A stretch of DNA of 64,000 nucleotides from Collybiopsis luxurians FD-317 M1 (taxonomy: Eukaryota; Basidiomycota; Agaricomycetes; Agaricales; Omphalotaceae). The translations under genes were made by a program, and so were the position numbers. The notes under the pieces were generated by a model. The model was not told the DNA's origin, made no database searches, and worked only from the letters and a program-made list of their open reading frames with translations. Positions within the stretch are counted from its first letter, which is position 1; each line of letters begins with the position of its first letter. The stretch is from positions 1,787,500 to 1,851,499 of the forward strand of contig KN834749.1 of assembly GCA_000827265.1 (NCBI GenBank). The letters are read 5' to 3'. This document shows, one piece after another, positions 22,141-33,691 of this stretch.

Positions 22141-22665
22141 GCGTCGCCATTTTATTCCAAATCAGCCTCTTGAGGCTATTCCTCTCCCTTTCAATCTTAT
22201 TGAGCCCTTGATTGAAGGGTCTATGTACATTGTAGCAATAATAGTCGCCCAAATCCCCGTCCCTTACTTGACAATGCTCTCCACCTCTTTCTTCCCTCGG
22301 TCGACTCGTCGCTACTCAGTGATTTGGTCTGCCAACTATGTCGCCTCCTATCATCTCAAATCATCTTGATGCTCCCCCGAGCTACTCGACTTTGTACCTT
22401 CTCCACAATGCTCCCTTCCTGACCATAATTAGGTCCTGTCTCTACCGATTACACCGTACGCTGGCCACTGTTGTCGTCGTTGGACCCCGGGCTTTGTAAA
22501 AGTATGCCTACCTACGTAAAGTATAGCTAGTTGGTCTAGTAGTAAGCGGATATTGCATAGTGTTATTTGTCAGTAATACTATGTACGCATTTTGGAAAAT
22601 GGACACATTTGTAGAAAATCATCTTGTGAAAAGTTTAAAAGCCTTCACGCGTTTATTCTCTTGAC
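22141..22665. other. 3' region of the KH gene and promoter of the NUFIP1 gene
   Basis: This 525-bp stretch has no convincing gene. It is pyrimidine-rich at the left and AT-rich at the right. An A-box-like word near 22526 lacks a matching B-box, so no tRNA is proposed. Confidence 0.4.
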
Positions 22666-24034
22666 ATGCAACCGCCATCATTCTTACCTTCACGGCCGCC
22701 AACCACACAAGCGAACAGTGCTCAGGCTGCAGCCTTGGCCTTGCGCTCAGCCTTGACAAATCCCTACTCCCAAGCATACTCGTCCCATTATGCTCAGGCT
22801 TATATGCAGCAATTTAACCAAACCCCTCTACGGAATACAGAAGGATATACCATATCATCTGCGTATCATCCGAACGTTAACGCTGCCGGTAATTCCCAGC
22901 CAGCAGCTGGTCCGAGTTTCTCTAGGCCGCAGCAAAATAACGGAGGCGTCAGATTGAAGAGCTTTGCTCATGCCAATTCGACTTGGTACCAGCCAGGGCG
23001 TGACATGTGTCCCTACAAAGGCTGCTCGTTCACTGGCTCGGCCAAAAGTGTCGAAATTCATATGATGGATAGGCATTTGATTTATCCACCAGGCTGGGAT
23101 AAGAAGAAACCCGAATGGGACGCGGATCCCAGTCTCAAAGGGTTCGCTTTGCTTTTCGAGTCTTTTCAACTTTGCCTCAACTGACACGATATCTATTTGC
23201 TCAGGAAAGCAGTTCCCATCCAGGGAACCAATGTCGTTCTCAATACGCCAGATGCAATAGATGCTTGGATAGGGGAGCGGAAGAAACGCTGGCCTAGCAG
23301 CGTACTGATTGCGGAGAAGAAACGAAAATTTGAAGCTTCTGCGAGGGGCGAGCTCTCTGTGGAATCCTTGGGGCTGTTTTCGAAGAAGAAACGAAGAATT
23401 CAAGGGTCTTCCGAGGGGAATGATCGAACTGATCGTTCTCGTAGTGGAAGAGGCAGGGGTCGGGGCTTGTCCGATTCTGGTTGGAGAGGACGGGGTCCCA
23501 GAGTTAGAGGTGGTGGCCATTCAGGAGCACCGGAGCACACAAAGAAACAAGCTAATCCGCCAGAGCAAATGCCTGCAGCCGAAAAGCAGGCGAGCGATAA
23601 CTCCAACTCTGATAGCGATAGTGAACCCGAAGTACTGTCGTCGAAACCGCCACAATCATTCCTCGATGAACAGATGATGGACCCGCCCGAGTCCACTCTT
23701 GCGAACCAATCCAATAAAATATTTAAAAAGCCTTATCCTCAACCTAAAAGACCGCCGTACAACCCTTTCGCTCCTAGATCAAATTTATTACGCAACGTAG
23801 GCCTTATTTCTTTCCTTTTGCCGACGTAACTGATCATTCCAATAGCTACTCCTCCCTGAAATCAGCATGACAGTATCGAACCTATCTCAGGCCATCCGAT
23901 TTCTCGTTGACAACAATTTTTTGGATGGTGTGGAGCTCAATCCAGGCGAAGCTAACGCAAACCTCATTCAGGTGGTCAGTTCAGAAACCGCTAATGAAGC
24001 GTCTCCGTCATTGTCTGGTAACCTTCTCAAGTGA
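22666..24034 (+). CDS. NUFIP1/Rsa1-like box C/D snoRNP assembly factor
   Basis: NUFIP1 (yeast Rsa1) is a platform that joins Snu13/15.5K to the R2TP chaperone during box C/D snoRNP assembly. The N-terminal part is Ala/Gln/Pro-rich. A zinc-finger-like segment follows: CPYKGCSFTGSAKSVEIHMM then DRHLIYPPGW, which gives a C-x4-C-x11-H-x4-H spacing. Next comes the conserved NUFIP1 core: PDAIDAWIGERKKRWPSSVL. After that are a basic KKKRR patch, an RGRGRG-type segment and acidic Ser/Asp stretches. The end, after an intron, is helical (LSQAIRFLVDNNFLDGVELN). The start at 22666 follows an intergenic gap. Confidence is high for the core and moderate for the last exon. Confidence 0.85.
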
Positions 24035-24144
24035 AAAAAAGCATCTTGCTGAGTTATGGGTTCCAATACAGTGTCTGTTGATAGATCGTTGATAGAAGCA
24101 AACGTAAGTTGGCATTAAAGCAAGAGTAGGATACCAGTAACTCC

Positions 24145-27100
24145 CTAACGCGAATCGTCAGTCTCACTTCCACTCTCACTATCACTTTCATCCATCTCGC
24201 TGGGGTCGACTTCTAAAGTCCTTCGCTCCACATCGAACCCGTACTCAGTTAAACCGGCATCAATCTCTCCTGCCTTCGAAGGTGCGGTAACGACAACCGC
24301 AACAGAGGATTTAGCATCGAAAAGAGGTAGGAAATGACTCTTGAGAACTGCGAGAACATCTTCCTTGGTCACTGCTTGATATTTTTTGAGCAGCTCTGCC
24401 TGATGATTTTGGGAGACATTTCTGAGAGTTTGGTTGGTGAAAGATGCAATGGCCTGTAAGAAAATGTGAATGTTTTCACTGATGACTAGGGCAAATCGAT
24501 ACTTACAGCACGACCAGCAGTGGATACTCGCTTAGCCACATCATAAACAATTGTTGACTTTGCGGCATCTAAAGTTGTATCATCAAGAGCAATCTATTAT
24601 GCAGGCATTGAGTTCAAGGATGGAAGCACGGGATTGAGTAGAGTGACACACCGATCCATCTGCTAGACCTGCTAGCACAGTTCGTGCTTCTTTGAAGGCA
24701 CCCAAAGCGTTGCTACTTCGGTAAAGAGTGAAGGAGAGTAGACCGGATTCAAGATCTAGAGATGTATAGGCCCCGTAGGCCAAACCGGAACCACGAATGT
24801 ATCTCCATAGATACGACTCGGTTGCATTGAGAACCTCCAGCGCCACGAGGAATGCAGGGTAGAGAGGATGATCGAAACCTTTGATCCCTTGGGTGGAGTG
24901 CGTCACGAATGAGGACTCAATGGTTGCAAGGCTCATAACAATCGCCTATAAAAGAGGCTTCACGATTGATGATAGAGCCACAATCGCAAATTCATTCGCA
25001 CCTTCTTCGCTGGGTTCGTACCAACGCGACTCAGGAATTCGGAGGACAGTGAAACTGGACTTAACGGAACTTGGGGAACGGCCTTTTGGAAGTACTTGGC
25101 CCATGTACTGCGAGGATGCTTGAGCCTGAGCACATTTCCAGTAACGCCAAAACGCATTCCGCGGGGATCAGTAACTGAATGGATGCATGTAAGCGAACAA
25201 AATTATGCAAAAAGAAAAGTATACCAACCATGCTTTCTAATTTCCTCAAAATCGGAGATGACTTTTACTGGATTTTCCTGCAACTCCTTCGCCAATTGGG
25301 GCACAAAGTCAACTTGTTGTAGGATAGCGCCCGCTCGAGATCGAGATTTTTCGTTGAGAAACACATCGGCCCACAGAGAGCCTAGAACTGTGTTTCCATC
25401 TCGTTTGGATTCGGGCAATGATTGCTGCACTTTCGCAATAGCGACAGCCAGTCTAATGAGACAACTAAACAGTCTACTCACTTGGGTTAAGTAAAAAGAC
25501 CTTACCTTTCTTTATCAAACTCTGAACCATAGAGCAGATCATACAACCACGCCACTGCATTCTCGTAGTTGGCGGTTTCCACTTTGAGCGAAATTCGTAG
25601 GTTTTCTGCGAAAGACCCTCCAAAGCCAAGCCCTATCTCGTAACTCACTGTCTCGTTGTCGAGCTTGTTTACAACCTCTTCGTGCGATAAGCGCTCGCCC
25701 GAGAGACGCCTTACTGGAAGGGCAAAGAATGCTGAAAGATATATGGATATATGCCTGCAAAAAAGATAAATAATGTATAAAGATTAGAAGGCTAGACAAA
25801 TCGCAAGGACCGTTTACTTACTTCGCCAGGTAATCAGGCAGCTGTGAAAGGGAGAAAATTGCGTGTACGCTGACAAAGTCGCTCTGAGACCAGCTCAGGA
25901 CTAGTAAACCTGATTAGTTAATGAACTGAACTCGCCTCTACATGGTCATACTCCAAGAAGAAAGGCAACTCTTCCCCATCCGCATTGATGACTCGAGTTA
26001 ATTCTGAAGGGGCCCCGGGAGCTGGTCCTGCAGCTCTTCCTTTCCCCTTCTGCGTATAACTTGATACGGGGATCCAGGAGATGGAGGATACGCTCGGAAT
26101 TTGGAACCGCGTGAGGACCTCCGCGGGAATGGGTCTATCATGTTCAGCTTTGGCTTCTTCAAGTTCCTTCTCTGCCGCTTTCAGGCCTGCAGGCCCCAGC
26201 GCCTTGACCTGTTTTTCAAGCCGTTTTTTCTCGTCCTTTTCGAGCTTTTCCGCAAGTTCCGCAGACGGCCGGCCGATGACCACAACTGAAGGAGGGTCAA
26301 TGTAGTACTTCTGAAGAAGTTCCGTCCACTGCTGTGAAGTCCAAGTCTTTATGGCAGAATAATATTCAAATTCTGCCAAACTCTTCGATATTTCGGACCC
26401 ATCCTCCTTTCCATACAGCACATCAGAGATAATAGACCCCACAAAGGTCTCCCCTTTAGCCGACTCTATTTTACTACGAAGCTTGGGATGTTGTTAATAC
26501 CGCAAAAAAAGAGAAAGAGGCGTGAAACTACCTGGCGTTCTTCCCGATTGATGACCATGGCCATTCGCTCCATGTCAATACCTTCAGCGGCAATCTTTCG
26601 AAGACTTGCTTTAAGCTTCTTGTCGAATGTTTCAAGTTCCGCTGTGGGCACCGAACCAACGTAAATCGGTAGAGAAACTCGACTGGCTCGAACTTCTTCT
26701 GCAAAATAAATATAGGTACACAACGGTGATTCGATCTCGACATATTCCTTGTTTAAGGGTGCTGTGCTGGACGAAGTCAGGTATGTACCGAGGACGTCCA
26801 ACGCCTGAAAGAAGGGTATGTTGGAATGTCGGCCTAAGCGGATCAATACGCACCTTTCTCTCCAAGAACTCATTCGGAGCAGGACCCAAGAAGTTAATCG
26901 CGAGCTCACCTACGCCTAAAAACAATGAGTAAAGTTCTCACGATATCTAATGGTAGGGTTCCTGACTTTCGTCCTGCTCGGGAAAATCGACCGTCTCGGA
27001 AACAGAGTGCGAAAGAGAGGGCATATTTGCACTAGGGGTCTCTAAGAAAGGACGCTTCCAGCCGGCCGGCTTGGGACCATGATTTTGACCATGAGAAATA

Positions 27101-28153
27101 AGACTAGGTTCCACTTGATCTTGAACGACCGATAACAACGACTCTGTGGGCAACTTGCCGGCAACGATGAGAGAGAAGTTGTGTGGCACGTAGTAGGCAC
27201 CATGATAATCTCGAACTGAAAGATGGAGTCAGCTGGCGTTCATGAGTAGCATAAAGACATGTGTACTTTGCTCAACAGTGAGCTTTCTCAAAGCTTCCAT
27301 GAGTCCTCCGGTTTCCGAACGATATGCGCTGCCAGGGGGGTAGAGTAGTCGTTGAACATGAAGCGCCATGAGGTCACCCGATGTGTTTTCTCTGCCTTGC
27401 ATTTCACTGTAGACAACTCCAGAATTATGTCCTTTTCCATCGATGTGGTGTACCTCAGTTACGAATCTGGTCTGACAATTAGCAAAGGAGGTGGAGTGAA
27501 GGAAGCGGACGAACCCTGCTTTAGTTATAGTCGGGTAGAGAATATGATCTACATAAATTGGAAGCAGCTGCAAAAACCTGCATTCTATGAGTTGAATTGA
27601 CTCGATTTAGCAAGAAATTGATTAAAAAAAACTTACCCCTGTGATCCCGCAGTTGAAACAGTGTACGTGGTGTTATCCTGATCAGTCCATGCATTCGTTC
27701 CATTCGAAAAACCTCTATTAGCGAAATGATCTAGTATTCCTTTGTATGGATACTTTTCCGAGCCCATAAACACCAAGCTGAGAAGAAGCGCAGAGTCAGT
27801 CGGATCTGATCTTTAATCGAGGAAAAAGCAACATCACGTACTGTTCCAGGGTATGAGGACAACCACTGTCGTTGAAAACTGCATCGAGATTAACGCGCGC
27901 ACTTCAGGCGAGAAATTTGTAGGTGCATACTCTCCGTGCCAACAACGAAATAGCCATTTATGATAGGTGCTAAGGCAGAGTGTCAAACGCGAGAAGGACA
28001 CGAAGTACAAAAACTATGAAGACCTTCATAATCCAGATGGACCAGGCTTAAACCGGTGACTCTGGACCTGTATTTAGATACGACGACATCTGTATAATCC
28101 AGCTTGACTTTCTGCAGGAGATCGAAGTTTCCAAATGTCTGTGGTTGGGACAT
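24145..28153 (-). CDS. M16-family metalloprotease, YOL098C / C05D11.1 type
   Basis: This is a large zinc metalloprotease of the inverted-motif M16 family. The HxxEH site is in CPHTLEHLVFMGSEKYPYKG, followed by TDQDNTTYTVSTAG and later VVYSEMQGRENTSG, whose glutamate completes the zinc site. LLYPPGSAYRSETGG and REERQ-type helices also match yeast YOL098C and the animal C05D11.1 group rather than mitochondrial Cym1. Four M16 units are expected over about 1,070 residues; the C-terminus is acidic (SEMDESDSESGSETDD). About twenty introns interrupt it. I place the start at 28153 (MSQPQTFGNF). The frame stays open upstream to ATGs at 28324 and 28345, adding a presequence-like extension. It converges on NUFIP1 with 110 bp between stops. 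Confidence 0.88.
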
Positions 28154-28471
28154 TGTAGAGGATGTGGTGGTAGCAGAAAAGGAATGGGAGGCCCGGAATG
28201 GAAAATTTAAACAGCTGGGTTTTTTGATGGGGACGCCACAGTTTCCCTTGTTTAGAAATTGAGAGAGACGAAACCCAACGTTTCCCTGTCTATGCTGGCT
28301 GGCCCTCAAGGAAATGGATAGCATGTAACAAGTCAAGCTAGTCACCGCTGACTGATGTAAACGTTTGCTCGGTGCCGGAGAACGGGCGTCCGGCCTTCCG
28401 CTTCATCTGCCGTCATCATCTTCCAACGCGCTCTCATATGCAGACCCCGTTTTGCAGGTCAAATCCGCGAA
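28154..28471. promoter_or_regulatory. Divergent region, M16 protease / NGL2-like nuclease
   Basis: 318 bp separate the two preferred start codons, but most of it may be coding: on the minus strand an open frame continues up to 28345 and would leave only about 125 bp of true promoter. No TATA box or strong repeat was seen. Confidence 0.5.
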
Positions 28472-30139
28472 ATGGCTTCTCAAAGACTTCTTACACCTCA
28501 ACAACTCGCTTTACAAGAGGCTCGAAAAGCGAAAAAGGCCAAACAGAATGCTGAAGCCCCGGCGGCAGCTTCTTTAGTCAACACTGAAAAAGGTCGAATC
28601 GTCGAGCGCAAGTGGATCCAAATCAAGAATCCCGAGGAGTTCAACGGTCATCGCGTAAAGATCGTCACCTGGAACGTCCGTTCGTTTCGTTTTTTTGCGT
28701 CGCCTGAGATTGACATCTACACAATAAAGCTTCTTGCCCAATGCCTTGTCCGTGCGTTACTTCGTGCACATGGCGTTCCTGATTGCAAACAAAAAGCAAA
28801 ATTGCAGGACGCGAACTTTTCCCCAACAGCGACTGTTTAAAAGCCACTCAACGGGAACACATGATTTACCACGAAGTGCTGTTACAAAATGCTGATGTTA
28901 TATGTCTTCAAGAGGTCGATAGGTAGCGACTTTCGTACTTCTTACAATTTTCTACTCATCCCGAGTAGACTAGAAAAGCTTCTCCCTGTTCTCTCTGCTG
29001 CAGGTTATACCCATCGCTTTGCATCTGCGCCTAATAAGAAACATGGCTGTCTCATTGCTTTCAAGAACTACACCGAACTTGATCGACGCGTGATTGCTTA
29101 TGACGATGAGAGGATACGCGGAGATGAAGAGGGAGTAAATCTACAAGGAAGCAGCTTTCGAACAAGAAACATTGCTCATGTATTGGCCTTGAAGCACTCT
29201 CAAAGTGATAAGGGCATAATCGTGGCGACAACGCATCTGTTTTGGCATCCAAAGTTGGTACCTATTACGTGTCTCTATCTTTGTTCACATATTCAACGCT
29301 GCCCAGGTACGTGTACGAAAAAGCAAGGTCAGTATTTTCTATGTGTATTCTATTGACGCTTCTCAGCTCGTTCATAAGACAAGCGGCGATCCTGAAGCGC
29401 GAAGTGGTCCAGTTTAAGCGCGTCATAGGACACGAAGATTGGCCGTGTATTATTTGTGGAGGTATAACTTTGTCGGGTTATATGCGATTCAGCATCTGCT
29501 TATACCTTCCCAGATTTCAATTTTTGTCCCGACGACCCTGCCTATTCGCTGATAGTCGGAGATCCTCTCCTGCCCACGCAAGAAGAAAAATTGCGCTCCT
29601 CTTATGTCGTGCATTCAACAATAGACCCTAGTGTCGCTACCGGAACTAGCCAGGACGATGAGACCGGAGAAGAGGGCGTGGATCCCGACAGGAATATCAC
29701 CAACGCGCGTTCAGCCCGAAGAGCTGACGGGCTTCTTTCGACATCGGAATTGCATGAACTGTTCTCCCAGTCCGGCCCTCCGTTAAAAAGCGCGTACGAC
29801 GCCGGTCTACGGGATCTCCGCTTCGCAGGAAAGCCGACCAGGACATTTGGAGATAGAGTATCTATCGCTGCTAATAGGCGAGGAAATTTCGAACCAGAAT
29901 GGACCAGTTACACATTCTATTGGAAGCTAGTCCTTGGTGAGTCGTTGGACTCGCGTTGAAGCACGCTTTTCTGAATATCAATAGATTATATCTTTATCTT
30001 AGACGCTCCTGGGGGCCACTCAATGATCACTGGAGTGCTATCTGGGCATTCTACTGAAGACCTCGAGCCCGGTCTCCCACAGATGGGGGTTTGCGGTTCA
30101 GATCATGTATCTTTGTGTGCCGAAGTACTGTTTACATAA
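28472..30139 (+). CDS. NGL2-like CCR4-type endonuclease/exonuclease/phosphatase nuclease
   Basis: This belongs to the Mg-dependent EEP nuclease superfamily, close to yeast Ngl2, which trims the 3' end of 5.8S rRNA. The N-terminus is basic and Ala/Lys-rich (LTPQQLALQEARKAKKAKQN). The fold then starts: VKIVTWN-LLAQCLVRRELF, VICLQEVDR with the metal-binding Glu, GCLIAFKN, TTHLFWHPK, WPCIICGDFNF with the catalytic GDFN, SYTFYWK, then LDYIFIL and CGSDHVSL with the final Asp-His pair. All catalytic blocks are present. Introns sit inside several of them. The first intron uses an unusual donor (AAC|GTCCGT). It could equally be an Ngl1/Ngl3-type enzyme; the substrate is inferred. Confidence 0.87.
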
Positions 30140-30412
30140 GGATGGAGATTTGGGGAGCTTAGATGTACGAATGCCCGGTTACGCATGAAGGTGAAAGAGA
30201 TATCATATACTCGGGGGTATTATTAGAATGAGCGACTGTCCGTAAAAAAAAGTGAAAGAGAGACCAAGGAAAGTGTATCAAAGTGAGTGGCGATGAGATA
30301 CTATGCGCAAAAGTACCCATTTATGTAAAATCAAATCCCAGCAACAGTCCCACATCTATGTACACACCTAGGAGGAAAAAAAAACGGAAATTAAAAGAAC
30401 GAAAGAGGTCCA

Positions 30413-33400
30413 TCATTTCGACCTATCCGATCCCTGCAATAAACTATCGAATAATCCCCCCGCAGACTTTTCATTCCGCAGCTGAATCATATAAACAATA
30501 CCCGTTCTTGCCCCTCGGTCGCTCAACTCGACAGCGACACCGGTTTTCCCTACCCTTTCAACCCCATCCGTTAGGACAATCGTCGAAATCAGGACAGTGT
30601 TGTTTTTGTCTTCAGACGCGACGACTAATTGCTTGACGTTCGTCGGACTCTCCGTATACAAATTAAGCTTTGCAGAACCAAGTGATTTCCACTGCGCATG
30701 TTGCTGCTTCAAAAACACCTTGCATTTGAATGTAGCCGTGATGGAAGAAGTGACAGGCCCAGGAGGCAAGGCAGATGATTCCGCCACTGGTGAGTTCGGA
30801 GGACTGGGGTCGGCAAATGACGCCTCAGCGGAACGATTGAATGCAGCCGATGGCAACATAGTTCGAGGTTGCGGCGCGTGAAGCGGAGCATTCAATGACG
30901 GCATAGAATTATTTCGCATCATGGCTACATTGGGATTCATATTACTTGGAGGATAACCATTGGGAGGCATATTATTGTATCGAGAATGGTCTTGTTGTGC
31001 TGAGAGAGAGCGTGTGGATGGTGATCTTCTACCGGACGGGTGTGCCTGCATAGGTGGCTCGGACGGTGGTCGTGGAGGTAAGGATCCTTCCATGAAAGGT
31101 GCACGAGGTTGGACATTATACGGCGGCAATCCACCTTGCATGGGAGGGCCTGAAGGACCACCCATGTTGGGGGGCGGGCCGGGATGATATGGAGGATGCA
31201 TTGGGCCTTTCATCGGCGGCTGCGGAGGAGCTCCCGGCACCCCACGACCGGGACCGTAAGGAGGGTGGTGCTGCGAGACGAGGCTCGGATTGCGAGAAAC
31301 CGGGAACGCTTGACCGAAACCTACAGGGCCATTTGCGGCTGAGGGTGGCTCGTGAAGCGACGGAAGTCGCTGAGGCGGCCCTGGAGGAGGAGAAGTTACA
31401 TGAGGCATACCCCTCAAACCAGAAAAGCGGTCGTTGATAGATCCGGCATCCGAGGATCTTGGAGACTGTTGATTGAGTGAAGATGCGCGAGAGCCTGGCG
31501 CTTCCAGCCCGGGTGATGGCTGTGATGGTGGGGAAGACGTCTGGCTTACGGGAGAACCAAGGCTCGGAGGGGATAGTCGATTTGGAGAGACGCTCTGCCC
31601 TGGGGATCTTGGAAGTCCCCCAAAACCTGGAATGGGAGGCACAGGAGGAGGAGGCTGTTTTGAAACTGGACCAACTGATAAACATCGTTAGACAGTGGTG
31701 GAGAACGCGACTTGAATTTCTTACTCGAGCTGGCAAATTCGATACAGTCTTTAAATTCTTTCAACAAGTTCTCTCGAGCCTGAGGAGACTCTAAGCTCAG
31801 AATGAGCGTCTCTTTCCTCATGATGTGAACCTGCAATTCCGTGTCTGTATGTGAAGAGAAAAACGCGATCAACGAAATTTTCGACAGCATCTCCATTCAA
31901 TTTACTGACCTGATTCAGGTACCTCCGATACGCGTAAAACTTTCCCGGCTAATGGGGGATAGCATAGCCACATATCAGGTCCATTAGAGTCAATAGTTGC
32001 TCGCTCCTCCAGTGTCATCCGCTCGCAGACAAGGAATAAATCGGACAAGATGAATATGTGGCCTCGTCGGTGTACAATTTCTTGGCCAGTCGCGCGTGGG
32101 GTAACGCGGATAACTAAATCCATCGAACAGCGCATCTCACGAGTGAATGTGAGGGACGGCGGTGACATTTGCAACTTGACAGCCTATTCAAGCAGAAATC
32201 AGTACGTAAAACACGAATGCGACAATGAAGGAACGTGCCCTGCGATTCATTGTGAAGATGTCCACACAACGCTCTGTTGTGAGTCGACGTTCTAATTCCG
32301 AAATTGGCATGGCCAGAGTAGCCGTGGATCCTCGACTGGTAGCCGTAGAAGCGGTTTCTCGAGACATCCTGTCCATGCTGTTGAATAAGTGAACAAATTA
32401 CTAGCAAAGGCGAAAAGAAGGCCTCACTCTCCGGAAGTTCCGCTATCCCGCGCGGAGCTACTCCCACTGCTGGGAATATGGTCGATATCGCTTGTTCGTT
32501 GAGGCAAGACGAGGCGCTCGGGTTCACTGCGCATGCTTTGAGTGCGCATATCAAGCACGACCTCATCTTCGAGATCTCGAGCAGGGGCTTCTTGGGCGGG
32601 AGAATCTTCAGCTGCACCCACTTGTACATTCTGTCGTTGCTCCACTGTATCGAGCAATTTGTCAAGTTTGTCAACAGCTCCAACCAGTAACTTGTGATCG
32701 CTTCTCCCAGGAGCAGTACTCTTGAGCAATCGGCCATACAGTTTCCTGTAATACTTTAATCGGCCTTTGGGTAGCAGAAAAAGAGTATCAAGGGTCCATG
32801 TAGAATCAGATCCGGCAGGCGGAGGGTTTGAAGTAGAAAAATTGACGAGGATGGAACTGAGCTTGGAATTAGACTGAACAGGCTCCCACACATCGAAGCC
32901 AGAAAGAAATTTTGAGGTATAAGTCGAGTATGGCGCTTCGAGGTCATCGATCTATGCAAAGGGTCAGAAGAAGAAGCAGAGCAGCTGAGAAAAGCGCTTG
33001 CCCATCGCATGAGTAAGTCGCCTAGTGCTTTCGGGGAGGAAGGGTTCGTTCCGATTTCCTTTAGTTTCTGTGTGAAATAATTGAAAGAGCAGTGAGTTAA
33101 ATAAAGAAGGCAACTCACGGTAAGCAACGAACGATTGGCCTTGTAAACTCCTTCCACACTACGAAACATTGTGTCCAGTTCTGCGGGCGGAAGATTAGAC
33201 CTGGACCAGGCAGCGGCGACTTTCTATAGAGACATGAGAATGCATATATATGCGAAGAGGAGTAAAAATTACAGACCCGTATAATTCCAGTTAACTGGTC
33301 GACATATGCCCTTTCTGTGTCTATGAGATCATTCAACGGATTCGTCTTTTTTGACTTTGGAGCGTCGCTTGAAGTTGGCGAGAGCGGAGAAAGTGGCGTC

Positions 33401-33619
33401 GAGGGTACGGCTGAAAGAAAAATAAGTGAGTAATATTTGATGATATGGAAACGAGGAATTACAAAGAGGCTCGAGAGGAGTAAAAGTGGGCAAAGGGCCA
33501 AGATGAGCAGGTCGTGAATCTGAATATTTGGGAGGAATTGAAGGAGCAGTGGAGGGGTCTTGAGAGTCATCAGGAGGCGGAGGGGGTAATTTTGATTCTG
33601 AATGAAGGACAGTGCTCAT
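30413..33619 (-). CDS. RhoGEF with DH-PH module, Pro-rich linker and C-terminal PH/RanBD-like domain
   Basis: A guanine nucleotide exchange factor for Rho-family GTPases. After a Pro-rich N-terminus, the DH domain begins at KKTNPLNDLIDTERAYVDQL (the E-R-x-Y-V signature) and continues through LPPAELDTMFRSVEGVYKAN, GDLLMRWIDDLEAPY and a last helix near GRLKYYRKLYGRLLKS. A PH domain follows (HRRGHIFILSDLFLVCERM). A very long low-complexity Pro/Ser/Met-rich segment (PPHPPYHPGPP type) separates it from a C-terminal region, ITATFKCKVFLKQQHAQWKS through GKTGVAVELSDRGARTGIVY, which looks like a PH/RanBD-type fold. The start codons of this gene and its plus-strand neighbour are only 72 bp apart. The Rac gene at 51-52 kb is a possible client. 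Confidence 0.83.
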
Positions 33620-33691
33620 GAGGGTTTGGTTGCGAACAGGCAGCAGGCATAGAAATAAATGGTGTCACGGTCCACGTGACATTTATGAGCT
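33620..33691. promoter_or_regulatory. 72-bp bidirectional promoter with CACGTG-containing dyad
   Basis: All sequence between two divergent start codons is 72 bp. It contains GTCACG (33664-33669), a 5-nt spacer and CGTGAC (33675-33680), with an overlapping CACGTG E-box at 33673-33678. The same dyad occurs at 54668-54684. Confidence 0.6.
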
